Source: Purshia tridentata | Taxonomy: Eukaryota > Streptophyta > Magnoliopsida > Rosales > Rosaceae | Direction: 5' to 3' | Assembly (NCBI GenBank): GCA_003254885.1 | Contig: QANT01005718.1 | Span: 20,121-84,120, forward strand | Length of the DNA: 64,000 nt | Shown: positions 1 through 12,797 of the stretch, one piece after another | Position numbering within the stretch: position 1 is the first letter of the stretch | How the letters are laid out: the number at the start of each line of letters is the position of its first letter | Program-made: the position numbers and the translations under genes | Notes under the pieces: model-generated | Seen by the model: the letters and a program-made list of their open reading frames with translations, nothing else | Databases searched by the model: none | Told to the model about the DNA's origin: nothing

Positions 1-577
1 TTAGTAAATACAAACCATCATACGATCGAGAGCCGACCTTGTCATTGACAGATCAGATGGGCAGCGGTGGCAAATGTGTGTGGGTGGCGTGGGTCACACC
101 CGGGCATGTGGCCCAACTCACTTCTCCCCACATCCCCATTCCCCTTCCTTTATCGTAATTAATTATTAATAAAAACTAAATATTCTTAATTAATTTCATC
201 CCTATAAAATCGCAAATCCGATCACAGTTTAGGGTTTTCAATGCCCCTCGAATTTATCATCACCTGCGTCTTCTTCTAGGCTTCATTTAATTCTAACGGT
301 AAGTTCCCAATTTTCCATAATCCCCTATTTGTAATCCATCACTTCACTCTTTTTTTTCATAATTCAATTATGCAAGATTTAATCTTTCAATCATTTACTA
401 CTCTGAATCGGTTTATTTCTAATTGTCGAAGTATATTTTGATTTATATTGTCGGAATTTAATTCCCAATTTCTTGTTTGCTAGATTTGGGCCATGAATGG
501 AATGATAGTTGTTGTTGTTCTTGATCTTGATCTTACTGAATTGGGTGCGAGGGAGAGAGCCTGAATTCTTCTAAGTT
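1..577 (+). promoter_or_regulatory. Promoter and leader of the WIP gene
   Basis: A TATA-like CTATAAAAT lies at 202-210. A leader intron is supported by the donor gtaagt at 299 and an acceptor tag ending at 483. Two short upstream ORFs precede the main start at 578: 12 codons at 241-279 and 23 codons at 493-564, the second inside the second leader exon. Whether the first is transcribed depends on the true start site, which should fall about 30 bases after the TATA motif. Confidence 0.45.
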
Positions 578-3500
578 ATGGATTTGGAAAGTGAATCTGT
601 GGAAGAGAATCAAGTAAACCCACAAACAGTGTCCCATGTTGATGATGCTGATAGTAATGCGATTAAGAACAATGGGTCTTGTGCTAATGAGACTGAAAAT
701 GTAGTAGATACTAGAGAAAATCACGTTGACACTGCACAACCAGTGAATTCGACTCTGGTGGAGGCCAAATCTCCTGGTGGGGGATCACATCCCACTGCCA
801 GAGGGCATGGGTTGAAAAAGTGGAGGCGATTTAAGAGAAATTTTGTTACGGATGTTAGTGGCAATGCAATTGATGATTCTAATAAAGTTTTGAAGCGGGT
901 ATTGTCCAGTTCTGGAAACCGTACTAAGCCTCGGAACTCATCCATTGAGATCAAGCATAATAGTGACGGTTCGGTTGGATCCGTGAATATGTTAAGAAAT
1001 GTGGGAGTTGATGGCTTTGCAATTCATGGTTCTAGTTCGGATTCTAGATTTGCTGCTGGTGCTGCTTTTGCTGCTGGTTCTGCATTTTCTGCTGGTGCAG
1101 ATTCTGAGAACAGTGAGGATCGAAGTAGTAAGTCTTCCACAGCTGCCAGTGCTCCCAAGGCCAGGTATGATCTGCCTGCAGTATTTGCACAGGTGCGGGA
1201 TAGGAGCAGGATGAAGAGTACTAGTGGGAAGAGTTTGAGTAGTTCAGCTCAAAGGGCTCAACAGGGGAAGAGACGGATTGAAAGCAGTAAGAAGGCTAGA
1301 GGAGATAGGGACAAATTCGAGAAGGAAAACTCTTATTCCAGCGTGGAATCTGACTCAAGAAGCTCCAACTTTGTCTTTATGCAGGCTGCAACTCTGACCA
1401 GTAACGGGAAGCAAAGTGGAAGGTCAATGAGTCATGATGGAGAAAATAGTGATGAAGCTCATGCAAGTGAGCAACAATTCAGTGAAGAAGTTCAAACTGG
1501 TTATAGCAAAGAGAATGTGGGAGAAGTTGAAGACTTTTCACAAGATGATTTAGCTGCGGACTTGTCGTGGGCAGTTAAGGGAGAAAAAAGTAAGAATCAT
1601 CGGTCCTTGACAGATCAGGATCCTCTGGTTGAGTCTATCCTTAACCTCCAGTCTGTACAAGAAGCACTTGAAAAAGGTTAGTCTACCTCAAAGCATAAAG
1701 AAGAAAAAAGTTCTTATGGCTATTGTCACATTGCTTTGCTGCTATATTCCTGAAAATTTTTAAATTTTTTTTCTTGTTCTGGCTTTACTAAATTCAACGA
1801 ATTACCACACTGTTCGTTGACAACCTCAAAATTTTGTGTTCTACTACTTTCCGTGCTGATCTTAGTAGAAGTAATATAATAAATGGTAAAATTTTTTATG
1901 TAAAATTTTGTTGTGTGCTAATCATTGCAATTATTTGGTAAATATTGCAAAAGTTAATTTTTTTTTCCCCTTCTTTATTTGCACATATTTGGATCCATAT
2001 GGTGTAGAGTATATATTTAGGGTAGGAAAAGTAAAAGAAAATTGAGGACCTATTAGGTCAAGGGATATTCTCGAATGGAAAAGGAAAAGGGGATCTTGCT
2101 GAACATTACTTGGAAAAAATTGAAAAGCAGATATCCGTTAAAATTCATGAAACTTGAAGCTCTAAGCTCTCATGTGCCTCATGTGTTTGATATGTGGTGA
2201 ATCTTTATGCTAGATGGATAAGCATTTCGAGGAACCTAGATCTTGATCTAACTTTTTGGTATATGTCTAGATCTTGATCAAACTTTTTGGTAATGTTATA
2301 CCCCCAAATTAATTGAATTTGTAATTTAGCATTCTTTATATTCTCAGAAGTGGCGCTGTAATGTCATCCACTGTTTCTCTTTTCTGAGAGGAAACATATC
2401 TCAACTCCTCTTCTTCTTCAATAAAGGCTCAGGTCAAGGAAGTTAGTACTGTTCTATTTCTTGTCTCTTGTTCCGTCGATTTCGGTGATTGTATCTTTCC
2501 TTTCTGGTTCTCTCTCTGCTCTCCCAATGTAGGGCCATCATTGCAATCTTTATAGAAATCTAGAAGTTCTACAGAAAAATTAAAAACCTCATTAAGGTAT
2601 ACGTCCAAGATGTGTGAAATTTTGCTTGGGTCTACATGTAATCCTTTGATTAATGGGCTATGCTTTGCTTTCTTGTAAGTAATTTTTTTTTTCTTTTCTA
2701 AGTTACCACTGGCCATCTTCTTTATTATCTATGGTTTGTTTCCTGCTGAAGCTGCTTGTGACTGCTTTCTATGAAATAAGGATATTGTTTTTTATTTTCT
2801 AGAAATATCTGCTATGCTGCTGCCATTGCTTGCTTCCTATGAAATTTCTGCTTTTTTATTTTAAGTTAATGGAGTTTTGTGTACTCATGCAGAGGTTCAG
2901 AAATTTGGGGAGATCGGGAAAGAACCTTTATCACCAGGTGATAGTTCAGTGAATGGTACTGGTATTCCTGCTGACCTTTCTTCAAGTGATCCAGAAATCA
3001 ATAACTCATCTGACCAGTTGGGTTCTCAAAAGGTTAGACAAACATCTTCAAATTCCTTGGAAGTGCAGGCCTTTAGTTTGAAACAGAATGTGAAACTGTT
3101 GGAGAGCCGGCTGGCTGAGACTAGGGCTATGCTGGAGGTGAAGGAGTACAGGGTTTCTGAACTAGAAGATATAATTAACATTAGCAAGTCTTCAAAAGAA
3201 GAATCAGGTAGTAACATAGAGTTACGGGAGGAAAAATGTAGAGAGCTAGAGACTGAGCTTGAGAGCCTGTTCAGGCAAAAGATTGAAGCTGAGGTTGAGT
3301 ATATTGCATTGAAAAGAACTACACAAAGGTGGAAGTTTGCCGCAGGTAACCAAATTGCACTCCTTGAAGAGCAAGAAGCAGTGGCTGGAGAACAAGCACA
3401 GATGCTGAACAAGCTTGGAGAAACAGAAATTAGGGCCGCAAAGCTAAAGGAACGAACAGAGGAGTTGGGGAAACATCGGGGAGATATTTTAGCGACTGAA

Positions 3501-3635
3501 GAGGTTTTGACTATGCAGAAGAAGTTTTGTAAGATCACTTCGTGTCTTTTTATGCAGTTGATATTGCTGGGATTAGCCATCTGGCTCTTTTTCTTACCGT
3601 CATCTCCCCATCAAGGGCTCATTGTACCCACTTGA
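578..3635 (+). CDS. WIP: WPP-domain-interacting protein (WIP), plant KASH protein of the outer nuclear envelope
   Basis: Two exons, 578-1676 and 2893-3635, join in phase (366 codons plus one base, then ag) to give 613 residues. The N-terminal 366 residues are acidic, serine-rich and low in complexity, with an Ala/Gly stretch near residue 150. Residues about 423-575 are heptad-rich coiled coil. A hydrophobic segment at about 581-601 is followed by a 12-residue tail ending in LIVPT. In known WIPs a coiled coil binds the WPP domain of RanGAP, and a C-terminal membrane anchor ending in a xVPT tail binds SUN proteins across the perinuclear space. The coiled coil, anchor and tail are all visible here, so the gene should code for a SUN-bound anchor of RanGAP at the nuclear envelope. 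The N-terminal region is not conserved enough to assign a role. Start 578 is the first long-frame ATG after two short upstream ORFs. Confidence 0.93.
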
Positions 3636-6600
3636 GTCTGAGAGGAGTAGTGCCTTTTTTTTTTGTGAATTCTCAACCTCTTTAGGCAAAATATTTGCCT
3701 GTTAAATTTTATCTCTTATTATTTAGAACCTTTTCTTTCTCATTTTTTTTTTTTTGTAACATATTCGTTGTAATTTTTGTTTTCTAGGAACAAAAGTATC
3801 CCAAAGCAAACCTTTATATAAGCCTATAATGTTTCCCTAGCTGGAATCTTTGTTGAGTTAAATTTGTAATTTTGTTGGATAGTTGTGTGATTGGAAATTT
3901 ATGTATTGAATCACCTGTAACTGATGTCCTTATAGGATAATTTAGGGTTCTCAGGTACATAGTTTGCAGGTCTCGTGTGTAATTTTTATAGGATATAATT
4001 TGAGGTAAGATGTCTTTTTGTTAAAGCTGGCTGATTGAGAGAGCATATGAAATGCATTTAGTGGTAGTATTTATGTTAGTGATTGTCTTAGTGGTGCCAG
4101 TGCAATGCATTTGGCAAAATCTGTATGTATGCCCTTCTTGGTGTTGCTTGTAAAAAGAATTGACTAGGCTGGTGATGATAAAAGTATGTAGTGACAAAGT
4201 TTCATGCTTGTGGGTTATGTTTTCTAAATGTAGTGGAAGCCTGGAACAATAAATATATATTTAAAAGCTCGGTCCGATACCATGTTGTCACTCATAACTT
4301 AGGCTCCAAGATAAAAGGGAGGCTGGAGACCCCATATGTGATGTGTGCGCAGAATTTATATATCTTCCAAGTCCAAAGTCAGGCTCATTAAACTATGCTC
4401 AAGAGGGTTGACTTCTAAAAGGTCACTTATTGGAAAATTGATGGATGTATAGAAGAAGAATGATGTGTAGCTTAATAGTTGGTCCCAAATTAATTGATTT
4501 TAAGATGAATAGATTAATAGTTGGTAATAAAAATTTAGATTGTTTAAAATGTAAAAATTAAAAGTGTGTTTATATGTTATATGGTTGAAGTCCATAAAAG
4601 CAAAGGTGGGGTATCCCTTGCATCATTTGGCCCCAAAAGTGACCAACTGACATTGGTAGTTACTGACTAAGTTGTCATTACTAGTCCTGAATTGAGGCCG
4701 CCCAGCCCAATATGTTTGAAGTTTAAAGATTTGGTGAGTTGAAGGTGAAGGAGAAGATAAGATGCGTTTAGTTCAACACAATTTATAGTGCATTCTTACA
4801 TGCATTCACAAGTTTCCAAAACACTACATATCCCGTAATTTATTAATTGTGCCTACCCTACTCTCTATGACATATATATACTTTACTCCTGCTATGCCCT
4901 CATCATATCAACCACTATACCATTGCTATTAAGCATCAATCAACTTTCTACCTTATGTGGCACACCAATTTTTATGTCCACATTGATCGCAGAAAATTGA
5001 TATATTATTATTAATCAAACCTTCACATTTGTTTATTTCTCTTCAAGCTTCCATGTGGACATGCCTGAACAAATATAACAAGGAGGTTTGAAGCGTGTGG
5101 CCTATATATATATATATATAGATATATCCATCCATTGGCCCAAAAGCAAAGGCTTCTGTGATCAATAAACATCAATAAAGAAGAAAAGGGTCATACATCC
5201 ATATATTATATATTCTGAAAGCAACTGCTAATTCTTTGAGCATGAAAATGCTTAAGGACCAATTGTCTTTGAGGGTAGAATTGTAAATTCGAAATATAAT
5301 TTTTTGTTTTATTTTATCACAATAAGCCATCCCTAGATATGAACACCCACCAGTCACCACTGCCCTCATAGCCTCAACATAAATATTTCCAAAACAGATT
5401 GCAGATAAAGTGAAGCAAAGTACAGAGTTCCACCAAAACAAGAAAATATAAATAGAAAAAGAATCATGTGCATTAAATAGATACTATTTTATCATTAATT
5501 AATCCAAAGTATTATAATATGTATATATATACACATATGTGTGTGTATGTATCCTAGTACCAAGACCAAAAAGACACCAAAGCAAACTAAACGACCGTAT
5601 GGTACATTGGTACTGTTTGGGAGTTAAGAATATGGCGTGAGAAAGGTGGCAACGAATATAGAAATTCAAATAATTTGTATAGAAAGTTTTTAGTCACGAG
5701 AATTTGTCAAGAAAACAGTTGAGCTATATCCCTTTTTTGCTTCGGTGCTAAATGCAAACACATAATGCCACTCCCAGTCCCACTCCCACTCCTCTCCCAC
5801 TATCATTATACTACAATATAATGAATTATAACCACTTTATTTTCATTATCATCTAAATTACACATGTATTTACACATATACACAAGCGAAATTAAACGTA
5901 TTATATTTAGTAATCATATTATTAATTTTATAAAATTTAAATAAAACCCACTTATGCAAGCTAAACAAGTTCCATCAAAGATGTGATTATGTGGTATAAG
6001 TAATTTTATTGGTAAATCTGTATACATGTTACCATAATTAAGCTTTCATTCGTGTCATTAAGGTGGTTTTGATTTTGACATATATACATGTATACAAGTA
6101 ACATACCCACTACCTGTGCAAACTTAATAACTGAATCTAGACATTTTGGTTTGTTGTCTTATTCTTTTGCTGACCTGGTCATAATTAACTCAGATGAAGT
6201 GAAAATAGATGCTGAAAGCTTAGCTCGAGAGGATTAAAACAATTGTGCGATTACAATAATTTTGTTTTTGAGTGACCTGTAGTTTCTTCTTGTTGATTTT
6301 GCTATTAAATTAGATGATGTGGAAGAAATTCTACATCTTTTGCAATACACTAGGACCTTTTCAAAAATGACCCCACAAAGTACTTTATGTGGAAGATACA
6401 CCAAGTTCCCAAACACTAATAAGTTGCTTTTGGAGACCTAGTTCACTCAAAGAAATCTGTATGTTTTATTATTTTTTTGAAAAATAAATTATGAATTGAA
6501 CAAGAAGGCTGATTTTTGCAAGTTAAGCTGATGCGTAAAAGTTTTTATGGCCAAGACAAAGTCTCTTGACTTTTAGGGAAAAATGGCTTCCTGTTCTGGA

Positions 6601-7237
6601 CCTCCACTACATACTTAGTGCTATGTTACTATATATGTTATCAGCATAACAACACCAATAAACAAATGCAAACATACAATATACTATCTATGGCAGCTAA
6701 TTTGATGCCTTGCAACAATCTGAAGCCTTTTGATACCATAAGAATACCAAATTTGAGAAGTGATTAACAAAGGTTTTTAAAACTAATTAAATTATACAAT
6801 CAAACTATTAAAGTATACCATGAAATTGTATAAGATAAAAGAGTAGGCAAAATGTAACAAAAAAGAAACCATGTATATATGCAGATTCTTTACATCGTCT
6901 CCATCCATCCATCCCAAAGTAAAACACTAGGACCTTTTGGACCTTTTGGACTTTTCCTTCACAGCAAACCCAGAGGACCATCATGCTTTACATGAAGAAA
7001 ATTAACAGAAAAGGACAAGGACCCTATGACCCCACTTGAGCAAACAAGAAGCAACTGATGGGTTCCTATGCAAGTGTCTAATTCACTGCTGCAAAAGCTA
7101 TAGGCTAAAAAACAAAACTTAACTGAACTATCAGCAACACCAAAACTAGAGCTACTGACCTCTGTGTCAAAGAGAGATGATATTCCTAAGAACCACCAAA
7201 GACTGGAAAAACCCTCAGCTCAGCTCAGCTCAGCTGA
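3636..7237. other. Intergenic, between WIP and ZAT-type genes
   Basis: AT-rich sequence with no supported gene. It holds the 3' untranslated ends of the convergent WIP and zinc-finger genes, a short TA microsatellite at about 5103-5122, and a stretch near 4267-4282 that weakly resembles a retrotransposon primer-binding site on the minus strand. The short open frames have no recognisable domain. Confidence 0.6.
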
Positions 7238-9013
7238 CTAAGTAACTGAATTGTAAGAGGATGTTGCACAGCCAGCTGCAGCTGCAGCCTCTGCACGTCC
7301 AGGCATGAAATAGCCACCACACCCTGTGCCTTGTTCATCCTCCATAAATGGAAGCTCGTTGAGATCAAAATTCAGAAGCTTACGGCCATTGCTGGATTGA
7401 GCTTCATTGGGACCGGTCCAGTGGCACCTCTTGTGACCCCCCAGGGCCTGACCTGTTGGGAATGTCTTTTTGCAGATTTTGCATTTGTGTTGAGCCACCT
7501 CTTGATCAAGTACCATCATTGTCTCTGCTTCATGATCAACTTGTTGGGTTGTGAGATTATTATTAGCATGAGGTCCATCTTCAGCTGCTGAGGCCTCTGC
7601 AGAGGCAGAGTGATCATCCATGGAGTTGGTGTGGATGTTGTTGTTATTGTTGTTGTTGTTGTTGCTGTTGTTGTTGTTGTTCTTGAGCTTGTTATGGCTG
7701 GACATGTGGCCTCCCAATGCTTGGTGGGTTTGGAATGATTTATTGCAAATACTGCATCTGTATTTTCTGTGATGAGGATTTGGAGAAATCTGCAGCTTGT
7801 GAGTTTGGCGATGACCATGACCACTAATCTCTCCCATTACTCCTTCCAAGTCCACCAATTTCACTTTTCTCCTCTTCTTGATCCTCTTGATGCTAGCAAG
7901 CACAATGCTCTCAGAGTTCTGGCTATCTGATTGCTCTTGATAAATGTTATAATTGTCCTCCAATCCCATCTTCATGTAACTCACTGACTTTTCCGGACCA
8001 AACCCGCTTCCCAACACAGCCTTCCCTTTCCCATCATCAACATCAACATCATCCTCATCCTCATCCTCATCCTCATCCTCATCATCATCACCATCATCAT
8101 CATGATATTCAGCAGACTCAGCAGACCATCTATTCTCAAATTTCCTCTTCTTTGAGCTACCCACATGATCAATTAGCTGACCAATTTTGTCCTTACCAGA
8201 AGAAGAATAGCATGGTTTGGCTTGAGCCAGCATCATAAGGTCATGGACAGCTTCATTCATCTGTTCTTCCAATCCACCGGAGCCGGAACCAGTTTGATCA
8301 GAGGCCGAGGAGGCAATGGAGGATTTCCTACCCCTCTTGGCAGTGAGAGACCAACCAGGTAGAGTCTTGGACAGATCAACAGCAACACCACCCGAATTCG
8401 ACGACAACCCCATACTCTTAGTAGCATCAGAATCAATCTGATCATCACCACCCTTATTATTACTCTGAGGCACAGCATCCGATAGAGTGGAAGATGAGCT
8501 GTTCTTTGCCGCCATTGAAGGAGGGGGTTGAATTCCCCTCCATTCCCTCTCAGGGTGCGACCTCATGTGCCCAAACAGCGACTTCATGGATGGAAAGCTC
8601 TTCCCACAAACACAGCAAACAGGCTCCATACCACCATTATAGGAACTAGTACTAAAATCACTACCTGTATTATTCTTCATCAGTTTTGCCTTATCAGACT
8701 TATTGTTGCGCGACTGAATTAGGAGCTCCTTGTTGGCTTGGACGTGCATTCTCATGTGACCTCCCAAGGCCTTGGGGGAGTGAAACCCCTTGTTACAAAC
8801 CTCACAGATTCGACTGAATTCCAAAGGCGGACAAGGGTATTGATGGTCTGCTTGTTCTGAAGACTCGGACTTTGGCATCTTGAGCTTTATCCATATTTGT
8901 CCCCCATTGATGTTGCTCGCTGCCTCCTGATCCTGCTTCTTAGTGGGTTCTTCTTCATGATCGGCAGCTAGTACTGGCTGATCATGAAACTGAGTCTCTT
9001 GCTCTTCATCCAT
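7238..9013 (-). CDS. C2H2 zinc-finger transcription repressor, ZAT1/4/9 type, four fingers plus EAR motif
   Basis: A single-exon gene of 591 residues. Four plant-type C2H2 fingers lie at about residues 70-90, 133-153, 420-440 and 511-531. Three carry the plant signature QALGGH or KALGGH; the second has KSLFGH, a relaxed form. A basic stretch KRIKKRRKVK at 376-385 is a likely nuclear localisation signal. The C-terminus has FDLNELP (549-555), a DLN-type EAR repression motif that in this family recruits TOPLESS-type co-repressors. A run of Asp/Glu (about 305-328) and an Asn-rich run (about 445-459) are coded by GAT and AAC repeats and probably vary in length between individuals. Start 9013 is the first Met of the frame, well before finger 1. 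The family acts in stress and developmental repression; targets cannot be read from the sequence. Confidence 0.95.
   Translation of the reverse strand: MDEEQETQFHDQPVLAADHEEEPTKKQDQEAASNINGGQIWIKLKMPKSESSEQADHQYPCPPLEFSRICEVCNKGFHSPKALGGHMRMHVQANKELLIQSRNNKSDKAKLMKNNTGSDFSTSSYNGGMEPVCCVCGKSFPSMKSLFGHMRSHPEREWRGIQPPPSMAAKNSSSSTLSDAVPQSNNKGGDDQIDSDATKSMGLSSNSGGVAVDLSKTLPGWSLTAKRGRKSSIASSASDQTGSGSGGLEEQMNEAVHDLMMLAQAKPCYSSSGKDKIGQLIDHVGSSKKRKFENRWSAESAEYHDDDGDDDEDEDEDEDEDDVDVDDGKGKAVLGSGFGPEKSVSYMKMGLEDNYNIYQEQSDSQNSESIVLASIKRIKKRRKVKLVDLEGVMGEISGHGHRQTHKLQISPNPHHRKYRCSICNKSFQTHQALGGHMSSHNKLKNNNNNSNNNNNNNNNIHTNSMDDHSASAEASAAEDGPHANNNLTTQQVDHEAETMMVLDQEVAQHKCKICKKTFPTGQALGGHKRCHWTGPNEAQSSNGRKLLNFDLNELPFMEDEQGTGCGGYFMPGRAEAAAAAGCATSSYNSVT
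7637..7684. repeat. Trinucleotide repeat (GTT/AAC) inside the zinc-finger gene
   Basis: Imperfect GTT repeat on the plus strand that codes for an Asn-rich linker between fingers 3 and 4. In-frame length change would be tolerated. Confidence 0.85.
8035..8103. repeat. Trinucleotide repeat (ATC/GAT) inside the zinc-finger gene
   Basis: Imperfect CAT/CCT trinucleotide run on the plus strand that codes for the Asp/Glu tract of the zinc-finger protein. Confidence 0.85.
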
Positions 9014-12000
9014 GGCGGCTAGAGAAAAGTACTTGGCTCAATATGTGACAGAGCAGCTGATAAGATGAATATGATGATCAAGCTCTCTCTTTTCTTTGGT
9101 AGGTAGGAACACAAGTAAGTATGAGAACCCTAAAAGGAGATTGAGAGAGTATATGTATATGCGTAGCTTAGCTGAGAAGCAAATCCACTTTGATGGGCTT
9201 GTTTTAGGTAACTAGTCCTGAAAATCCTGACCCTCTCCTAAAATCAAGAACGCTAACAAAGGAAAGACAAGTTGGAAAATTCTGTGACCCCAGCTCATGA
9301 AATAAAGGAAACAGCTAGGAAGATGCAGAGCAACCCACAACCCAGAACAACAACACAAACACAGAGAGATAGAGAGAGTCTGTGAGTGTGAAAGAGAGAT
9401 GGAGAGAGAGAGAGAGGCTTTCCAAGTTCTTGAGTTGAATTGGGTAAGTCCTTGAGTCTCCGAATTGTTATAGGATGAGTGTTGTTTCTAACTGCTCTGT
9501 CTTCTGTGTGGAAATTGACCGTCACTTAATTGCCTCTTATTCCGTTCCTTCAGAATGTGATTCAACCTTAAAACTTAAGCACCACAAATAGCCATTACTA
9601 TACTATGTGATCACCATGTGAGAGATCAAAGAGTGTGTGTTTGTGTGTGTATGCCACTCTCTCCCACAGTCCCCCACTATATAACTATTTAGGACTACAC
9701 TACCAGTCTACTAGTACCACTACCCCAAACAACAAGGATTTGGGGATTTACTTTTTCTTTTTTCTTTTTTTTTCTTTGGAGCTACTCCAAGCCAATCACC
9801 CGGAAATCTCTCATTTCTCACACAATTTAGGATTCAAATCTCTTATATGTAATATTCCCCCGAACCCCAAAATTATTTATTCCTTAAAATATTACGATTG
9901 GTAAAGTAATAATTAAAAAGAATATCTTTTTGAGATTTTCCTACTCTAACTAGGAGAAGGAAAAAAGGGCAAGAAGCCTTGCAAAATGGAAACTCTTCGG
10001 TTAGTTTCAAAATCCCTACTTATCGCCATTACGTCATTAATTGTTATCTCCTTTTAATTCTCTTTTTTTCTTTTTTAATTATGTAAATTTAATTTTTACA
10101 CCCACGCCACCACTCACACACACCACACCACACCACACCACACATGACTAATGGCTAAATTTTTGGTTTTATTTCTTGAATCCTTTTGTTTCCACGCGGT
10201 TTCAAACCTTTGAATGGTCCTCCATGTTTCCAATTTTGCCCCTGAATTCCAACCCAGTTTATGGAAAGATTTGGGGAGAATCTTTTTTTCCTTTTTTGGG
10301 GCAAATCTTTTGAGGAATATTTTTCCACGCCCAATAAATTTTAGAAAGACCTATAATAACTATTATATGTGTGAGTGTGCTTTTATTACGATAATTCACC
10401 AACCATTTTGATTTAGCTCACATCGATCCATTGTCTATGTATTATCTAAATTTTAGCATCTTATTCATTAAATAAAAATCCTTGGTCTCACACATGTGTT
10501 TACAATAAGTAGAAGTTTGTAGCCAAATACTCTATGGGGAGGAGGGCCATTCGCAAATTAATTCATTAATTTCAGTCATCATGACTTCAATAAGAGTTTG
10601 CTATTCACACTTGAATACCAATTATTAATTAGTATATGGGATCTAATTAATGTGGGAGCACCAATCAATAATTTATCACACATGAAGGATTGATTTTACT
10701 TTTCTTTTTTAATATTAGAGATAATCGAATATTGACTTATCCGAAATTCATTATCCAACCCTTCCTCACTATTTGAACTAATCTCAAAAACTTGGCGTTA
10801 ACATGTTTTTTCATAACATATAATTTGGATTGATGTGTGACATGAAATACAATTTATTTTTTCAAAAAATTGATGGGTTCATAATTAATTAGGAATTGCA
10901 CGTCTTTAATTTTTTATGCTTAATAACAATAATAGGTGAGATGGGTATTGATAATTTGCATGACTGCAATATATAACGAGCATGGTTAATTAATACTATT
11001 TTATATTGCCATTGTTAATTATAATTAGTAACTATCGAAAATTACCCTTTTTTTTTTTTTTCAAAAATAAAAAAGAGTGCTTAGGTCAGTTGTTGCTTAT
11101 CATTGACGGTTATGAAGTTATGAGGAAATTTGAGAGCAAAAAGTTGAGTTTGGAGTCCCATGAAGGCGTTGTTACTAATATCAAAGATTGACTAAAAAGT
11201 TCAATTCTATGATATCATCATACTTCATGCGGCTCAATGAGTTATACAACCCTTTACACAAACAAAACTCTGTTTATATTTGACATTTCCCTTTTCTACA
11301 TATATATAGCATTTTTTATAAGATATATAAGTTCATATCTTATTTGGAAAAGCTAGGGTGCGACAAGTGGAAACCTTTTATAAAAGAATGAAATTTCATA
11401 AGCAGACAGCTATCATGCCCAATTTTCAAATAGTCCATGTCAATATGAAAACAATTATAAAGTCCCTTTCAAGATTTGTAAATTAAGTGCTTGAGGTCAT
11501 GCCAATGGCTGCCCTTTTAATAAAAGCTACCATATAATGTGTTTCTTGAAATATGCTAGATTTTTATCCTTTGGAAAACCTCGAACTTTGTCAACAAAAT
11601 ATAAGCGCATAACTTACAAAGAAATTGCAGATTATTTTCATCCCAATTCTACAAATTTTAGGAAAATACTATGATTTTTTTTTTTTGGGTATGGCACATC
11701 ACTATGATATACATCCTTCTGTATTTGACACATCAATAAAATTATGGAACCTCAATAAAATTCCAAGACACAGTTATTTATATTTAAGCTATTATGCAAA
11801 GTGCAAAGAGCAAATGTATCCCTATGGCATTGCCATTTTCCAAGCAATTATAAGATGGCCTTTAATAATATTGAAACAGCAGAGGCATGGCAGCAAGCAA
11901 AGCATGGTCCTTTTTAAGAGGAACCAAGGTAAAATATGATATTAACACGTTATGAAAGGCCAAATTATATATTAGAATTTATTTCCTAAGCAATTAGATT

Positions 12001-12797
12001 TCTTTCTGGTGGATTACAGAAAGTAAGTTATTTCTGATAATCATAGTTATACGTCAACAAAAATGATAGTGGCCTAATCATTTTCTTTAATCTTCTTCAA
12101 TGATGAGTTTAAAAATTGGTAGAAATCCAAAACAAAAATTGTAGTAAAAGCTTTTTCCTCCATTGGGATTTGGGAGCTATGCCTGTATGTAAATTTCATA
12201 ATAACTTAATAAGTAATTAATTGTCCAAAATAAAACCTCAGATTATGACTCATTGAATTGGACCATGGCACACAATTCAGATTTTGCATTGATTTGCGTA
12301 CAGAAGGTGTCGTAAACAGGACATTGAATATTTCCAATTCATATATTGACTCACATTTTGGCCTGAAATTCATAGATTGACTTTGACAAGAACAATTTAT
12401 CACTTTGGCCACTCACACACTATGAGAGAGAATAAAATTTCATCATCCCACTCAACATGTATGAGAATTGACATGTCAAGGATTATATCAGTCTTCATCC
12501 AGTATTCAAATTGTTATTATAGTGAGACCGCTGCAATAAAATTCTACTAAATCCCAAATGAGTCAATGACAAACAAATTCTTAAACAGTTATGTTACAGA
12601 GCTGCCCCTCTTCACCCATTCCACAATTTTTGCTGAGGGTGCACATTGAGAGGCAACCTTTGTAAAGAAAAATGGGAATTGATAAAACTGAGGTTAAACG
12701 GCGGGAACAACAACAACAACAACAACAACTAATACTACAACAAGAGCATAAACTACAAGAGATGAAACAGGTGCCTATCTAAACAACAAAATGGAGG
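9014..12797. other. Intergenic, leader of the ZAT-type gene and AT-rich spacer
   Basis: The first 500 bases are the likely promoter and leader of the minus-strand zinc-finger gene and include a GA-rich tract at about 9364-9416. The rest is AT-rich with no supported coding region. An AAC microsatellite lies at about 12706-12730, close to the 3' end of the ARID-HMG gene. Confidence 0.6.

Noticed and set aside
4267-4282. Minus-strand TGGTATCGGACCGAGC, similar to a copia primer-binding site for initiator Met-tRNA
   Set aside because: Several mismatches to the usual site and no recognisable long terminal repeats or coding remnants beside it.
7331-8722. Several plus- and minus-strand frames overlapping the zinc-finger gene
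   Set aside because: They are shadows of its repeats and GC-richer coding sequence in other frames.
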